DNA of 60,000 nt. Origin: Hydractinia symbiolongicarpus. Taxonomy: Eukaryota > Cnidaria > Hydrozoa > Anthoathecata > Hydractiniidae. Shown in pieces: positions 14,601 through 42,981 of the stretch; position 1 is the first letter of the stretch; each line of letters begins with the position of its first letter. Location of the stretch: the NCBI RefSeq assembly GCF_029227915.1, contig NC_079876.1:15192001-15252000 (forward strand). Reading direction: 5' to 3'. The position numbers were made by a program, and so were the translations under genes. The notes under the pieces were generated by a model. It searched no databases. It had not been told where the DNA came from and saw only the letters and a list, made by a program, of their open reading frames with translations.

Positions 14601-17427
14601 TCCTTAGAAGAACTTTGTATTCACTTAAAACTAGTTGAGACAAAAATGACTCTCTCTCTTCAGAAGTACTTGTTACCTAATCAAAGCTAAAGCTTCTCGT
14701 GTTGACTTGCTTCCTTGTCAAAACAAACCTTTGATTCTACATATTATTTTAATAAAAAAAATAAAAAATAAAAAATAATTTTATATTTTGCACAGTGGCT
14801 TATTTTACCACTAAATAGTCAATTTTATTTTTAGAAGCCACCAAAAGTATTACTTCATAAACAGGATTCATAAATGTAGACATCTTCGTAGTTCCAGAGT
14901 GTGTATAATTTCTTACACCACCATGACCTTTATATAAGTGGTCTGTTTACACGTCATTTTTCAGAATGGGCAAGACTTGAAAATAATGTCAATCGCAGGG
15001 AACTTACTTGAACCGTTTTGTAGGATTTTAACTAGCAAACCTTAATTTATTAAAAGTTGCCTACCTGTGACAGTATCAGCATTATAATCAATGTCTGAAG
15101 CTTTTGCGTTTGGTTTGGCTAGCTCGTACCTCTTTTCGCAAAGATTAATCGGATAAATTGTTCTGTTTTCAAACCTTGAATGCCAGTAATGACCAAGAGC
15201 TATGTCTTCAACATGATGATACTACATAACAATGTTAAAAACTAAAATACACAAACGCTTAGTAACCAGTATTGTAAGAAATGCTTAAACGTTTACTCAA
15301 AAGGAGGTAAGAGGAAGTAAAAATAAATCAATCAAGTATAACAAGGTTGTTGCATTTATTAAAAGCATTTTTAAATACAGAAATAGAAAAAATTTTATCT
15401 AAATTTAGCATATTTTCCTTTGGGAAAAGAGAGACACCTCAAACTGTGCATAATTCTCTATAAAGAGTCCCCCTAAGAATTTTAAAATTAATATATAGGT
15501 TATAAACTTTAAGTTAATTTGATATAGCTGTCAAGTGCTTTGTAAATAAACTAGTCCATAAGGCTCGTGGAAAAATCCACTCAGGCAGAAGAATATATTT
15601 TTAAAGGTCTTTTGCAAAAAAATGTACAGTATCATGCATTTTCGACGAACGTCTAAGGAGATATAAGAGGGTCAGCAAAGACCCGGCGAACACAATTTTT
15701 CTAAGCTCAAAACGCTAATGAAGAAAATGCATAGGATTGTGCACTTTTGACGAACGGTTAAGAAGATATACCATGGTTTAAAAATTTTGCTGATGTGAGC
15801 AAAGTCCCCCCAAAGGCACAATAATTATTTTTTTTGAAATTCGTATACCTGTTGCCTTCATCTTATAGATCTGAAACACTGATCAAGAAAACTTAAAAAT
15901 GTATAGGATCATGTACTTTTCACAAACAGTATGCAAATATTGTGGTTTAAAGGGTTTTATGACGGCATCAACCCGTTCATTCCGAATAGGATTCAGGGAC
16001 CCTGGCTTGGGAAACTTACCTAAATTGGTCCCAGGTGGTCCCTAATTACCTATGTGGTGAAAAATGACTGACCTTGCCACCTCTTTTTCAAGTTATTTGA
16101 CCTTAAAGTTTTTTTTAATGGCTTTTTGTATTGGCTTCACTAATGTTAACATACATCAATATTATATAAAGTGTGTAAAGAATATAATACGCATAACATT
16201 AAAAATCTTTACCAGGAATTTAAACCAACACCATTTAACTAAATTGGGTAGGAAGTGGTGAGGTATACATTTAAAACACAGGAACCACATTGATAAAGTA
16301 TTTCCAACACTGAAATGGCTCGTTTATACAACATCCAAAAATAAATGTAGGTGAGTATTTATCATAGCACATCCGTATTTCATTGTCAACATTCTCAATA
16401 AATGTTTGTGTTAATGTATTGACAACATACCTGAAAATGTGCGTATCTAATCGCAGAAGCTAAATCCGTCCTTGAGTAGTATGAAAATGATTTTGAACCA
16501 TCGTAGCCTTCTATGAATAAGTATTTGTAGGTCTTTTCTGTGTTTTTTATAAAAGCAATTGCTGCAAATCGATCAGTGCCAAACAATATAACCTAGAAAT
16601 ATAATTCACATACTTTTATAAGTCATTCTAGTACCCCAACAGAGAATGTCACCTTGTATTGTCTTAAGAAAACAAGAGGTGGCTTTTCAGGGTTTGAAAC
16701 AGTATGAACAAAAGTGGCAAAGTGATTCTAAACTCTGTTTGAATATTGTCCTTGGAAAACAAAACCCACGAACATTCAAAACATACATTATTAATTCATT
16801 CAAGTTCAGCCTTTTTAATTCAACTCAACAATTACAAGTCCCAACGTGAAATAGGAAAGCTAATATTAGACCATAAACACTTCTAAAAAATGGACCTGGT
16901 ACTAACACCAGGTAATAAATGAACACATTAATGCTAACCTGAGTTGTGACTATAAAAATCTTTAAAACTTGTATGGCTAACTTCCATGGTTTTCTTCCTA
17001 ATTTGTATTTATCGAAGGGAGACATAAAATGGTATTGCAACTTGTATCTCATTCGCCGCTCTTCGGTCAGTTCAATTTTCTTGCGTTTACATCTTTTATC
17101 ATCTACATAACCTTTCCACCAGTTGGCAATTGAGGCAATCGATGTAATTTTTTTTAGTCTATTGTTTTTCCTGCCAGAGTTCAATTGAGATTCCAAACCT
17201 TCTTCTTCAACTGTGTCATTTCCATCTTCCCCAGTTCCCTGATAGACTGGTATAATTTTATCTTCTTCTTGGATGCTTTTATAAGAGCAACAGCTTGCTT
17301 CAGACAGGTTTTTCTTATCATTTTCATCAACAAAAGACTGTTCGGTGTTCTGACTTGATGCATTAAACATTATCTGCTCCTCGCCTTCCCCATCGCTACT
17401 GCTGTAATCTTGGCTTGACACAGGCAT
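2699..17427 (-). CDS. MCOLN: Mucolipin-type TRP cation channel (TRPML), 13 exons
   Basis: Coding exons, 5' to 3' on the minus strand: 17427-16939, 16592-16431, 15221-15065, 13588-13522, 12257-12161, 11455-11353, 10397-10282, 6898-6749, 6123-6022, 4909-4787, 3922-3716, 3347-3241, 2822-2699. All junctions are GT-AG and in frame; 2,004 nt, 667 aa. Seen: an acidic/Ser-rich N-terminus; a basic stretch followed by YHFMSPFDKYKLGRKPWKL (about 132-150), the mucolipin signature and phosphoinositide-binding region; TM1 about 150-168, split by intron 1; a luminal loop with four conserved Cys (exons 3-6); TM2 about 367-387, TM3 423-442, TM4 454-475, TM5 494-515; pore NGDDM at 538-542; TM6 about 560-582. 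Family role: Ca2+/Fe2+/Na+ release from endolysosomes, opened by PI(3,5)P2. The N-terminus is about 90 aa longer than human MCOLN1. The last two exons rest on splice phase and weak tail similarity only. Confidence 0.93.
3716..3922 (-). other. MCOLN: Mucolipin exon 11: pore loop and TM6
   Basis: This exon encodes ECLFSLLNGDDMYPTF, the pore helix and selectivity filter, then a hydrophobic TM6 ending in GDTYERLK. The NGDDM filter is intact, including both Asp residues thought to line the pore in this family, so a conducting channel is expected. Flanking sites are TTTTTTAG and GTAAGG. Confidence 0.93.
3960..4150. repeat. Imperfect tandem repeat in mucolipin intron 11
   Basis: About three diverged copies of a unit near 60 bp, recognised by GTTAAAATCGGGCTACTA followed by GGTG(A/C)AAGTTAAAA. 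It lies between exons 11 and 10 of the channel gene. No coding potential seen. Confidence 0.6.
5429..5541 (+). mobile_element. Short Helitron-like element, copy 1
   Basis: Starts TCTATTTAATAATAGCC and ends with the hairpin CCCGTGGAATTATCCACGGG and a degenerate TTAG followed by T. The layout matches the intact copies at 24,244 and 34,549. It lies in mucolipin intron 9. Confidence 0.6.
5860..5910 (-). mobile_element. Helitron-like 3' terminus, copy 2 (rest unclear)
   Basis: Reading plus, A|CTAGTCCATAAGCCCGTGG is followed by a partly decayed hairpin arm AATCCACTTAGGC. About 50 bp are shared with the copy at 15,551; beyond that I cannot follow the element. Confidence 0.5.
7439..7457. repeat. Poly-C run
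   Basis: Nineteen C in a row within mucolipin intron 7. Its length is likely to vary between individuals and to be error-prone in sequencing. It also creates a false open frame at 7345-7533. Confidence 0.9.
8187..8338 (-). mobile_element. Short Helitron-like element, copy 3
   Basis: On the plus strand A|CTAGTCGGTAACCCGTG, then the hairpin CCCGTGAAAATATCCACGGG, TTCGCCCGT, and a far end GACAGAC...TAATAAGA matching the reversed 5' end of other copies. About 152 bp. The CTAG boundary is clear; the far boundary is approximate. Confidence 0.6.
8748..9047 (+). repeat. 48-bp tandem repeat with protein-like open frame, nested in mucolipin intron 7
   Basis: Four units of 48 bp (8856-8903, 8904-8951, 8952-8999, 9000-9047) plus a partial unit from 8823. 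In one plus frame they encode a 16-residue repeat, consensus NSLLFGDNKPSDIQPR, ending in stop TGA at 9042-9044. Most differences between units are silent or conservative in this frame (GGT/GGC, GAT/GAC, ATT/ATC, D/N, D/E), which suggests past selection on protein. Upstream the frame reads VFCFLALVANTAS, like a signal peptide, but it follows an in-frame TGA at 8745 and has no ATG. A good splice acceptor (GTTGCTAATACAG) ends at 8784, so this could be the last exon of a nested gene, or a broken one. I do not recognise the protein; repeated Arg-flanked units recall peptide precursors, but no amidation Gly-Arg/Lys is present. Confidence 0.5.
10833..10905. repeat. Remnant of a C-rich dispersed repeat
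   Basis: Repeated short blocks of the type CGCCCCCTCCCATTTAATATA. G-rich counterparts occur near 12,012-12,085 (GGGGGCGTCCATTAGAGAG). Probably fragments of one dispersed family in mucolipin introns 5 and 6. Confidence 0.35.
11811..11942 (-). mobile_element. Short Helitron-like element, copy 4
   Basis: On the plus strand A|CTAGTTGGTGGCCCATGG, a hairpin arm AATCCACGGG, GTTTGCCTGTCC, and a far end GGTATTTTAATATAGA, the reverse of the 5' TCTATATTA start. About 132 bp; clearly homologous along its length to the copy at 34,549. Confidence 0.7.
13968..14262 (-). mobile_element. tRNA-derived SINE, in mucolipin intron 3
   Basis: On the minus strand the head has a pol III A box TGGTAAAGCGT (about 14238-14248) and a B box GGGTTTAAACCCC (14201-14213), spaced as in a tRNA gene. 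Between them is GTTCACTTCCAGTGCGGGAG. It does not fold as an intact tRNA. A unique-looking body of about 230 bp follows. Boundaries are approximate. It has the same orientation as the host gene. Confidence 0.7.
15551..15592 (-). mobile_element. Helitron-like 3' terminus, copy 5
   Basis: A|CTAGTCCATAAGGCTCGTGG and AAAAATCCACTCAGGCAGAA match the terminus at 5,860. The adjoining sequence to about 16,130 may belong to a longer related element, because TTTTTCAAGTTATTTGACCT near 16,085 resembles sequence near 5,650. Confidence 0.5.
15622..15960. repeat. Three diverged tandem units near AAAATGCATAGGATTGTGCA
   Basis: Units beginning near 15,622, 15,723 and 15,895 share AATG(C/T)ATAGGATC(A/G)TG(C/T)ACTTTT followed by GACGAACG and an AGATATA block. 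Spacing is uneven (about 100 and 170 bp). Located in mucolipin intron 2. Confidence 0.5.
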
Positions 17428-19518
17428 GGTGAGAATCTACAACAACTACATCTAAAGGTAATTGTCAATTGCATATTTTCTCTATTTTTTTGTTTCAAGA
17501 TCTATCAGTAAATTTTAGAAACTAATTATTAATGAATGATTGATATATTTAATATAAAGATTTATGGGATAGATCAGGATAAGTTGCTTATAACAAGGTA
17601 GAAGGTAGCTAAAAATTACAAGTAATATTAGCTAGCATCTAACATGGTGATCATGAAACAAAAGAACTTTTGATTCCTTATAGCTAAGAGCCAAAACATC
17701 AAAATAAATACCTTTAAAACTTGTATGTAGGTGAAAAATAAAGATCCAACTAAACTTAAAAAATACATTTTAGAAATTGTCAAAAAAGCTATGAAAAAGC
17801 TTTAGTTTTCTACAGTCTTGTTTTTTATAATTTTTAAGCAAAATAACTTTCTACAATCATGTTTTGACAGATTTTTAATGAACAACATTGACGCTTTAGT
17901 GGACAAAAAGTTTATTTCCATCACCGCAGAAGGCAGTGTCAAGTTTATTGTACGTGCTTTACATCTTTTTGTTGTAAGTGATAGTTTAATCCAAATAAGG
18001 GGTGCAGTACAGTGCAGATGAAAAGTAAGATATTCACAGCTTGGCATGGCAGAACAGGTCTCTCAGTTCAATTTGATTCCAAGCTTTCTTATTTAAAACA
18101 TAATCTAAACCACTTTTTGAAGGAAGCCAACTGACATTGGCAGTTTTCAAGCAAACTACAGTGCTCTATTAACCTACACTACAGACATGTTTTGATAGTT
18201 TTCAAGTGAACTGTGGGGCCTTTTTGGCATTTGTTGATCCTGTTTTGGTAGGCAGCATTTTAGTGCAGAAAATGTTGATTTCTAGCAAAACAAAAAATTT
18301 TGTATTGGAGCAAACTTACATCTTAATTTTAAAATTCCTCACGGAGTCTTTTCAGATTGGCACCATAATTGCTTACTAAAGTTACAGTTATACAAACATA
18401 TTTTTTGAAGTACTAATGTATGTAATAAACAATGTATTTGTATCGTGTTCTGTAAATTGAAGATATTTATGAGAAAAAATTGATTAAAATTATGGCAGAT
18501 TTTTTTAATAGTTTAATAAAGTCTATTTTTATATTTTTAATTGTTGTTGTTCATAAATTCTATAGATTTCACACTGAAAGTATTCTCAACATCATTACAT
18601 CAGGTTATTGTTATTTTAAATAAAATAAAAAGTTTCTCTGATTTTAAATTTTCTTGCGATGTAATTTGTTTCTCTAAAAAACAATAAATTGTTATATACA
18701 TAAAAGAAATATTTATGTGAGTTTTGTGCATACGTGGAAGCTTGCATTTAGACTATACCATAGCTAGCTAGCATATAACGTCCTTATTACGTGATTAAAA
18801 TTTCCCCCCTCCAAAGGCTACTTTGAAAAGTACCATTGGTGCTTTCTCCAGCATTTCTTGTGTGAAAGTAAAATTCATAGCTTACACAACTCCTACTTTT
18901 AAAAAATTAGCACTCTAAGTCTAAATCTACCTCTTAGTCTACTGAGTCTCCTACAAAAAACAAGTTGCTGTAAACACACAATAAAAAAACTCCTATTAAC
19001 AATGCTTTCAGCAATATAATTGACGATTTAGAAGTTGATATTGTGTTTCTTATGAAAAACTGGTATTTATGTAACTTGTACTTGACAATATAATAGCGTA
19101 CAAGAAATAACAATTTTCAATATTGGATTTTGTTGTATTGATCGTGGTACCATCACAAAAAAGTTATAAGAAAATAGAGTTGTTCCTAATATTGCTTATT
19201 AAGTGGGGTATTACCTTACAACAACTTCACTAAAGTTAACAAGAAAATAGTTCATAAATAAAATCAATAGCAACTCTTAGCGAGACAGTGGTGCACCATC
19301 CACCTTTAGGAACACCTTGCATACCCTTGTAACCGTATTTTCCAATGCAACCACAAATTCTCTTCTTTTTATAAGTTGCCTAAGTATACAACAGGCCTGG
19401 TCACATATGGCATGTGATCACACTCCCACGACTCCACATAGGTTACTCAACACCTAGCTGCACCAGGATGATTAGGCAACTTTGTTACTCAATAGCCCTG
19501 ATCAATGAGTCAATCTGT

Positions 19519-19656
19519 TCATAGCCAACCTGACCATCCTAGGTAATTCACCGACACCTGACTTAGTTAAAAGAACTACGTAGACATGAATCCTAATTGC
19601 CTGGCCCCTTTGTTGTTGGTAACCAGGTCTTACAAAAAAAAAACCAGCCATGCGGT
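19519..19656 (-). repeat. Dispersed repeat, copy A (partner at 57,112)
   Basis: The reverse complement of this stretch closely matches 57,112-57,250 over about 140 bp, including GTAAGACCTGGTTACCAAC and GGTTGGCTATGAA. The family is not recognised. Differences are scattered, so both copies are old. Confidence 0.75.
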
Positions 19657-21204
19657 CCTTAAATAATGCCAAGGTGAACGTTGACAGAGCACGGATTTTG
19701 TTTTGGTGTAATTCTATAAAGACGACCATTGCAAAGTTCACCGGGTTCTTTTAACAATATTTTATAATTAGTGCAGTCACAAGTAAAAACAAATCAATTA
19801 AAAAGGCTTTTAAAATGTATAAGTAAGGCCACCATCAAAAATATGTTATGTTCGTATCCTGAAGACTCCGCAAAAATGAGTCAGCCGGCCGGCTGGGCGT
19901 GCGTATTTTTTCCCAGGATTTTCAGATCACAGCAAACAAATTCGTTCCCAGGGCCAAAACAGTATAGAGCCATTCCACATCATTTGTAGACCATTTTTTG
20001 TCGCCTTGTAAACTGTCAGTAGCCACAGGAGTGCCCTAAAGGAATTATTTTTTACGGAAATTAATTTTTGCGAGTTTTTGTCAAATATTTTTTGAAAAAT
20101 ATCTCGCAAAATTTTTTTCCCGTTCTTTTCCGACTTACTGACTCAGGTTTTTATTACCAAAAGTGAGTCGGTCGGAGGACACAAACACAACATATTTTTG
20201 ATGACGGCCTAAGTCAATGATAGAAGTTGCAAAGTTTTTTTAATCTTCTCTGGCTTTATATTTCACTTTTTTGTAATTAAACATTGACAATGTTTAAAAA
20301 CTGGAAAAGGTGCTTTATAATGATTGCGTGTCAGGTGAAAAACTCACAGCCAGGCCGTACAAGGAATACAATTATCAATCCCACAAGTTTTTACGTATTT
20401 CTAGCTGTCTTACTTACAGGCGAGTATGTTGACAGAAAATCAATATTCCCAACAAGCATGAACGAATGTCATATCTGTGGATGGTTGATGCAAAAAAATC
20501 ATAAGCCCAAAACATGTCAGTATTTATGCACAAAATTGACTAGCTAGCTAATGATGTTGATCAAGTATAATAAGGCACCAAACAATTTTTGTAAGTATTG
20601 AGAAATATTTAGAAATTGTGTTAAAAAACATAATATTTTAGGTGTTTCTTGAACTTGTTTTACTGTTCTCTGGGAGGGACTTCTTTCGGGTGTTCCAGTG
20701 TTCAAAAGGTGAACTTATTTTTTCAGAGTAGACTTGTTCAAGTTTCTTTGCAGAAAGCATAAATTCTTAATAGGAGCGTTGTAACAAAACAATATTTTTT
20801 TAAAACAATAGTTAACTGAAACTTTGCACTCGTGTAGCCTATAAAGTTCAAAACTTACTTTCAATCAAACACAGCGGCCTTGTGACTTTTTTTTCAGCAA
20901 AGCAAGGAACTTGACCTACCATCTTTTTCAAAAAAAAAAATTCAAAACAAACCGGATTAAATTGCCGAACAGAAACGGCAAGCTTTGACCGTCCAGAATA
21001 GGGTAGTCCGTCAACCTGAAGGAGTTTTTTTAACATTCTCTTGGTCGGTTTTTCTTTTTAGCTTGTAAAATAATCTAAGCAGAAGTGAGAATTTTGATCT
21101 TATAATATTAATTACATGGTGATCAACTAATCAATTTGGAATAAATTGTAGTAACGGGCTCGCCCGACCCACGGACTTTTGTTTACATAACACATCCTAA
21201 TAAC

Positions 21205-21210
21205 CACGTG
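21205..21210. promoter_or_regulatory. E-box CACGTG upstream of DPYD
   Basis: A perfect palindromic E-box (context AACCACGTGAGC) lies about 118 nt before the DPYD start codon. bHLH factors bind such sites in animals. One hexamer is weak evidence, and the transcription start is unknown. Confidence 0.3.
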
Positions 21211-21327
21211 AGCACAGTGTTATTGCAAATTTTTGGGGCAGACAGAGGGAGAGAAGTAACTTGGATAAACAAAACAAAGCGTAGCAGCAAGAAAATTATT
21301 GAATATTGTGTGGGTCACAAGTCTAGT

Positions 21328-38890
<17,563 letters not shown>

Positions 38891-41800
38891 TTTTGAAAGC
38901 ATCGCCTTTATGTAACCTCCATATAATCGACCAAATGTAACATCCATATAATCCACCAATTATTATAGATATGTACACTCATAATTTAGGGAAATGTAAT
39001 AAATTGATATATATATTCAAAGTGTTTTGTTTTGGTTCATAGAAGTTGTATACGTTATAATAAAGCTTGATTATTTTTTATAATTTCTTCAAGTTCCTAA
39101 TTATTTTACTTCCAATAAGGATGATTCTAATACTTTGGAATGCAGTGGATAAATTAGACTTTTTTTGTACCATGACATATGCTTAACCTAGATTTTTATT
39201 ACCATTCCTTTTTTTAAAAAGTTTGCACTTCTAAGATTTGATTCAAAGTTCACAGTATAAACGTCTTTTTTTTTATAAGAAACACCATTTCGAGTTCAGC
39301 CTCAATATTAGATTGAAAGCAAGTCTCCTGAAAATTTGCGGTGTGATACTCCTTTAAAATGATTTTCAACACAAGACCTGTTAATCTGTTCATAAACCTT
39401 TTTAATTTTTGTTAGCAGTTGACTTTTAACCTATAATCTCAGTCTCAGATTAAAATATATGGTATGTTACATATAAATACGTTCTGTTTTGGTATTTACA
39501 GTGATTTTTTCCGTATTTATTCTCACCAACCTCTTCACTGCGATTTCAACTAAGAAATATGTCTTGATTACTTTTTTTTATTTACGCGCCATTTTAGTCT
39601 CGATTATTATTTTTTGGCATAACTGTTGTGATTTTGTTGTGATTTTTTTATAGTTTACAAAATATGGTTTGATACACAATTCAAATTACACTACTTTGTT
39701 TAGTGAAAATGAACTTCTAGAAGATGCTCTCACAAGTTTTGCCAACCTCCTCCCTAAACTATTTTACTGTTCCTGGCAATTTAAATTTGCATATCCACGT
39801 ACACCTGGAAAATAAAATCATTGCCTTAAGACGGGTATTTTTTTGACCGATTTGATGGAATTATGTTTTATTCGTTATTAAAAAACATTTTTATTAGTCA
39901 ACCAAAAACACGTGTTAAACATCATGTTTTGCGAGTATTTTTAAACAAACATCAGAAAAAATTAAATTTTTATATCGAATTTTCCATCTGTAATTTTTCT
40001 TAGGCTTTTTACATTCAGGCGGAATCTAACTTTGTACCCATGGCCCTTCCTCTTTATATCGGAGACAATGCGAGGTCTTAAGGATTAGGTTGACTAGATG
40101 TACATGAAAACTTAAAACTAATCATAAAATCTCTTACCCAGTCCACACATCCTATTAATAACACTTATGAAGCTAAAAGGTATGGAAACAAGGTTGAAAA
40201 CGAACACTTAATTATTCATTAATTACGAAATTTGGATTTTTTTATTTTGACGCGTTTCCGAGGAAGACATCTGTTGAAAATAAAGTGATCAAGTGTGCTT
40301 CTCTCCACCGCCGCTGTTTTTTCCGAATATAAATTTTTCATCAGAATCTCTTTATTATTTGCATGTAATTTACTTACTTGGGTTGTTGATTACATGAAGG
40401 ATGTGTATCGCTAAGAACTGCTTTTGCGAGGATTTAAATTTGTGCGTTTTAAGTTCGCGCACCCATATTAAATATATTTGCGCCGTCATAAAATGGAGTA
40501 CATTGTTGTCATTGGACGTTACACATCAACAGCTTCATTTGCTGGTATTAACACCTTGAATAATTTGACTTCTGTTTGAATGTAATGCGGACTGGGTTAT
40601 TGAGAATTGACTTGTTTGTAACTTGTGAATATGTTCAAACAGGTAGTCAGTGTAAATAGTACTGAGTGTACCCAGTGCATATAAATTTTAAATTGAACTT
40701 GTTTGAAGTTGATTTGACAAATGTTATAAAATTGACTTTGATCATAAATGTACTCTTGTTTTCATGGGAGGGTCGATTTTCAAAAAATAAGTTATTTCAG
40801 CTCGTTCACCATCTTTCGTCGCAATAGATTTGTGGATTTATGCACCTTTGAACTCATCGTAGTTAACGCACACACACACTTGTTGTGTGTCTTTGTTTTA
40901 CCTTCTTTATTTATATTACAGAATATCCAAAATAAAGTTGACTTATATAGAAAAAAAAAAATTTTGGATCTTTTTATGTTAAAAATTATTCACATTTTTA
41001 AAATATGCACATCAAGCAATCTCGACCCGAGGTGTCTTTTTGACACGGGGACGTATTGCCGTCCCGAATGTCAGAAAGATACAAGATACCCTGGGTAAGA
41101 GGTTGCACATCCAGGGGCGGACAAAAAAATAACGTTACGCTAATTCAAATACACTGAGGTAGCAGTAAGTTTACCATCCTCTACGATGGAGCTCATCTGT
41201 GAGTTTAAATGGAGGATCTCTATGATTGCTATCCTGTGAAAACAAAAGAAATTGAAGAAAGAACATGAGATAATTTCAACACAAAGAACGATAAGAACTT
41301 TCTTTTCAGTATATGATCAATCCGATATTGGGAAAAAAAGACGAACACCCCTATGTAGGGTCTGAATTTTTTGATACGAAACGCAGACGAAGGTGAGATG
41401 ATAATGGATATTTTGACTCTTTGTTAACATTTATGTATCCCCTATTTGTATGTTGTCCGTTTTAATTTTTGTTTGTTTGTTTACTTTTTTAGCAGAGTAG
41501 ATCATATTATAAAAGTTCAGCCATACGAAATAGGTTGAATAGGGTCGACGAGACATAGGTGTAAAAAAATCAATTTTTATTTAACTAAAGCCGCTGTTTT
41601 TCATCCTTTCCAAGAATCTTGAAAACCTTATTATACAAGCACAAGGATAACGAGTAAGCTGCTAGTGTAATGTGAACTTCCCGTCGCTATTTATGCCTTT
41701 CCTAATTACCAATTAAAAAAAGAGGTTCTGGGAACGAGGTTGGGTCACATCACCGTTCATTTTTTTGGCTAAAAGTACCATTTGCTTCGCCTCTCTTGCT

Positions 41801-42132
41801 GTTAACAACAACGGTTGTATAATCAGCCAAACCAGTACTAATGTGCAATTGTAGTCTGATCAATTCCTGGACATTCAGTATAAAAATCACTATAGACATA
41901 GCACTGTGATTCCATATTTTACAAATATTTGTTTGTTCGCTACTTTCTATTCGGTATATTGCACAACTCTCGGGGTACTATTCGCAACCTTAAATTCCAC
42001 AATCTTTAACCTTGCCCCAGGGGCTTGTGGCGTGTTTTGATAAGGGAGAGGGTTAAAATCTTTACTTTTGCAAACAAATTTCGTCCTTAAAGTAACACCT
42101 ATCTCCGTTTTAGATGACGAAGAAACTTCAAA
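38891..42132. other. Intergenic spacer, DPYD to neurensin-like gene
   Basis: No exon supported. A 116-residue open frame at 40748-41098 has no recognisable domain and ends in repeat sequence. The right part carries copies of the AACCTCGTCCCCAGGG motif: 41084-41106 (minus), 41721-41743 (minus), 42006-42028 (plus). An acceptor-like CTCCGTTTTAG ends at 42113, just before the next gene, and may close a 5' UTR intron. Confidence 0.55.
39059..39064 (+). terminator. DPYD: Candidate DPYD poly(A) signal AATAAA
   Basis: AATAAA lies 169 nt past the DPYD stop codon, the first canonical hexamer after it, followed by a T-rich stretch. Position and context fit a cleavage signal. Confidence 0.5.
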
Positions 42133-42981
42133 ATGGCGCATATGTTGATCGACGACTGTTTCAGTCCAGCACATGCTTCGCACGATAAAAAACGCACGAC
42201 TCGATTCTACGGTATTAAGTTTATCGAATCGAAAATGAACGATAACAAGCATTCTAAGTCACCATCATGTGGTCAAATCACCTTGCTAAACCCACGACAA
42301 TACTTTCGTGAGGTGTATGGTCCTTTCCTTTGTACATTACTAGTAACATCCGTTTTAACCATAATATTAGGCGCATCACTAGCTTTGGCAGGTTATTATG
42401 TACCTCGCTTAACAATCGAGTCCTTGATGGAAGAGAAAATAACTGAAGAAGAAGCTATAGTTACAGTTCTAGCCCATGATAAAACAATCCACGGTTTACG
42501 TGTTGCCGGGGTGGTATTGTTAACTGTCGGATGTATCGGTTTGTTGGTGCTTATATTGACTCCGCTGATATTTCTCCACCGCAGTGATTATCACGCTTTG
42601 CCTTCAAGTACTCCTACGTCGCATGCTCGTGTTACCAACAATAACAAAGCATCTAATAGAACGGATCCTAAGTTACATTACACGGTAATCAAGCAACATA
42701 TACAACCACGAAAGCAATCTAGACCTTCCAAGAAGTTTCATCACCATCATCGACCTAGTTATGACCAAGGTTTCTTATCTCCGGAGCTTAATAGGGGTCC
42801 AATTTTTGTTAGCGATGAAACACGTAGAATAGGCGATCACAAACAGGGAAGATTTGATATCGATGTTAAGCTCAAATCAGACATGCTAGAGCGAGATCGT
42901 TCCGCAAGTTACACAAAAGGCTTAGAGCCAGATTTCACTAGAACTCCAGTAAAGGCAGGAAGTTTTCATTGCTTGCATTGA
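42133..42981 (+). CDS. Two-transmembrane protein, neurensin-like, single exon
   Basis: Encodes 282 aa from an ATG in good context (CAAAATGG); an in-frame TGA at 42115 lies just upstream, so the frame cannot extend. Met35 is a possible alternative start. Two strong hydrophobic segments, about 65-89 and 122-148, are joined by a 30-residue acidic loop; the C-terminal 130 residues are hydrophilic and rich in His, Arg and Ser. The arrangement YF(R)xVYG, then TM1 ending GYYVP, an acidic loop and RVAGVVLLTVG entering TM2 resembles the neurensin family, small vesicle proteins of neurons in vertebrates. The resemblance is short and was recognised from memory, so the family call is tentative. No introns in the coding part. 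It is convergent with the TOPORS-like gene. Confidence 0.65.
   Translation: MAHMLIDDCFSPAHASHDKKRTTRFYGIKFIESKMNDNKHSKSPSCGQITLLNPRQYFREVYGPFLCTLLVTSVLTIILGASLALAGYYVPRLTIESLMEEKITEEEAIVTVLAHDKTIHGLRVAGVVLLTVGCIGLLVLILTPLIFLHRSDYHALPSSTPTSHARVTNNNKASNRTDPKLHYTVIKQHIQPRKQSRPSKKFHHHHRPSYDQGFLSPELNRGPIFVSDETRRIGDHKQGRFDIDVKLKSDMLERDRSASYTKGLEPDFTRTPVKAGSFHCLH

Larger units (their letters stand above)
17428..21327. other. Intergenic spacer between divergent genes
   Basis: Separates the start codons of the mucolipin gene (minus) and DPYD (plus). It should carry both promoters and any 5' UTR exons, which cannot be located by eye. It contains a dispersed repeat (19,519-19,656), a GCGAAA/TTTTCGC-type repeat near 20,040-20,115, and a degraded GGGCTCGCCCGACCCACGG stretch near 21,155 that may be an old Helitron-like end. 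No convincing coding exon seen. Confidence 0.6.

Noticed and set aside
40748-41098. 116-residue plus-strand frame in the DPYD-neurensin spacer
   Set aside because: No domain, low-complexity AT-driven composition, and the last part is dispersed-repeat sequence.
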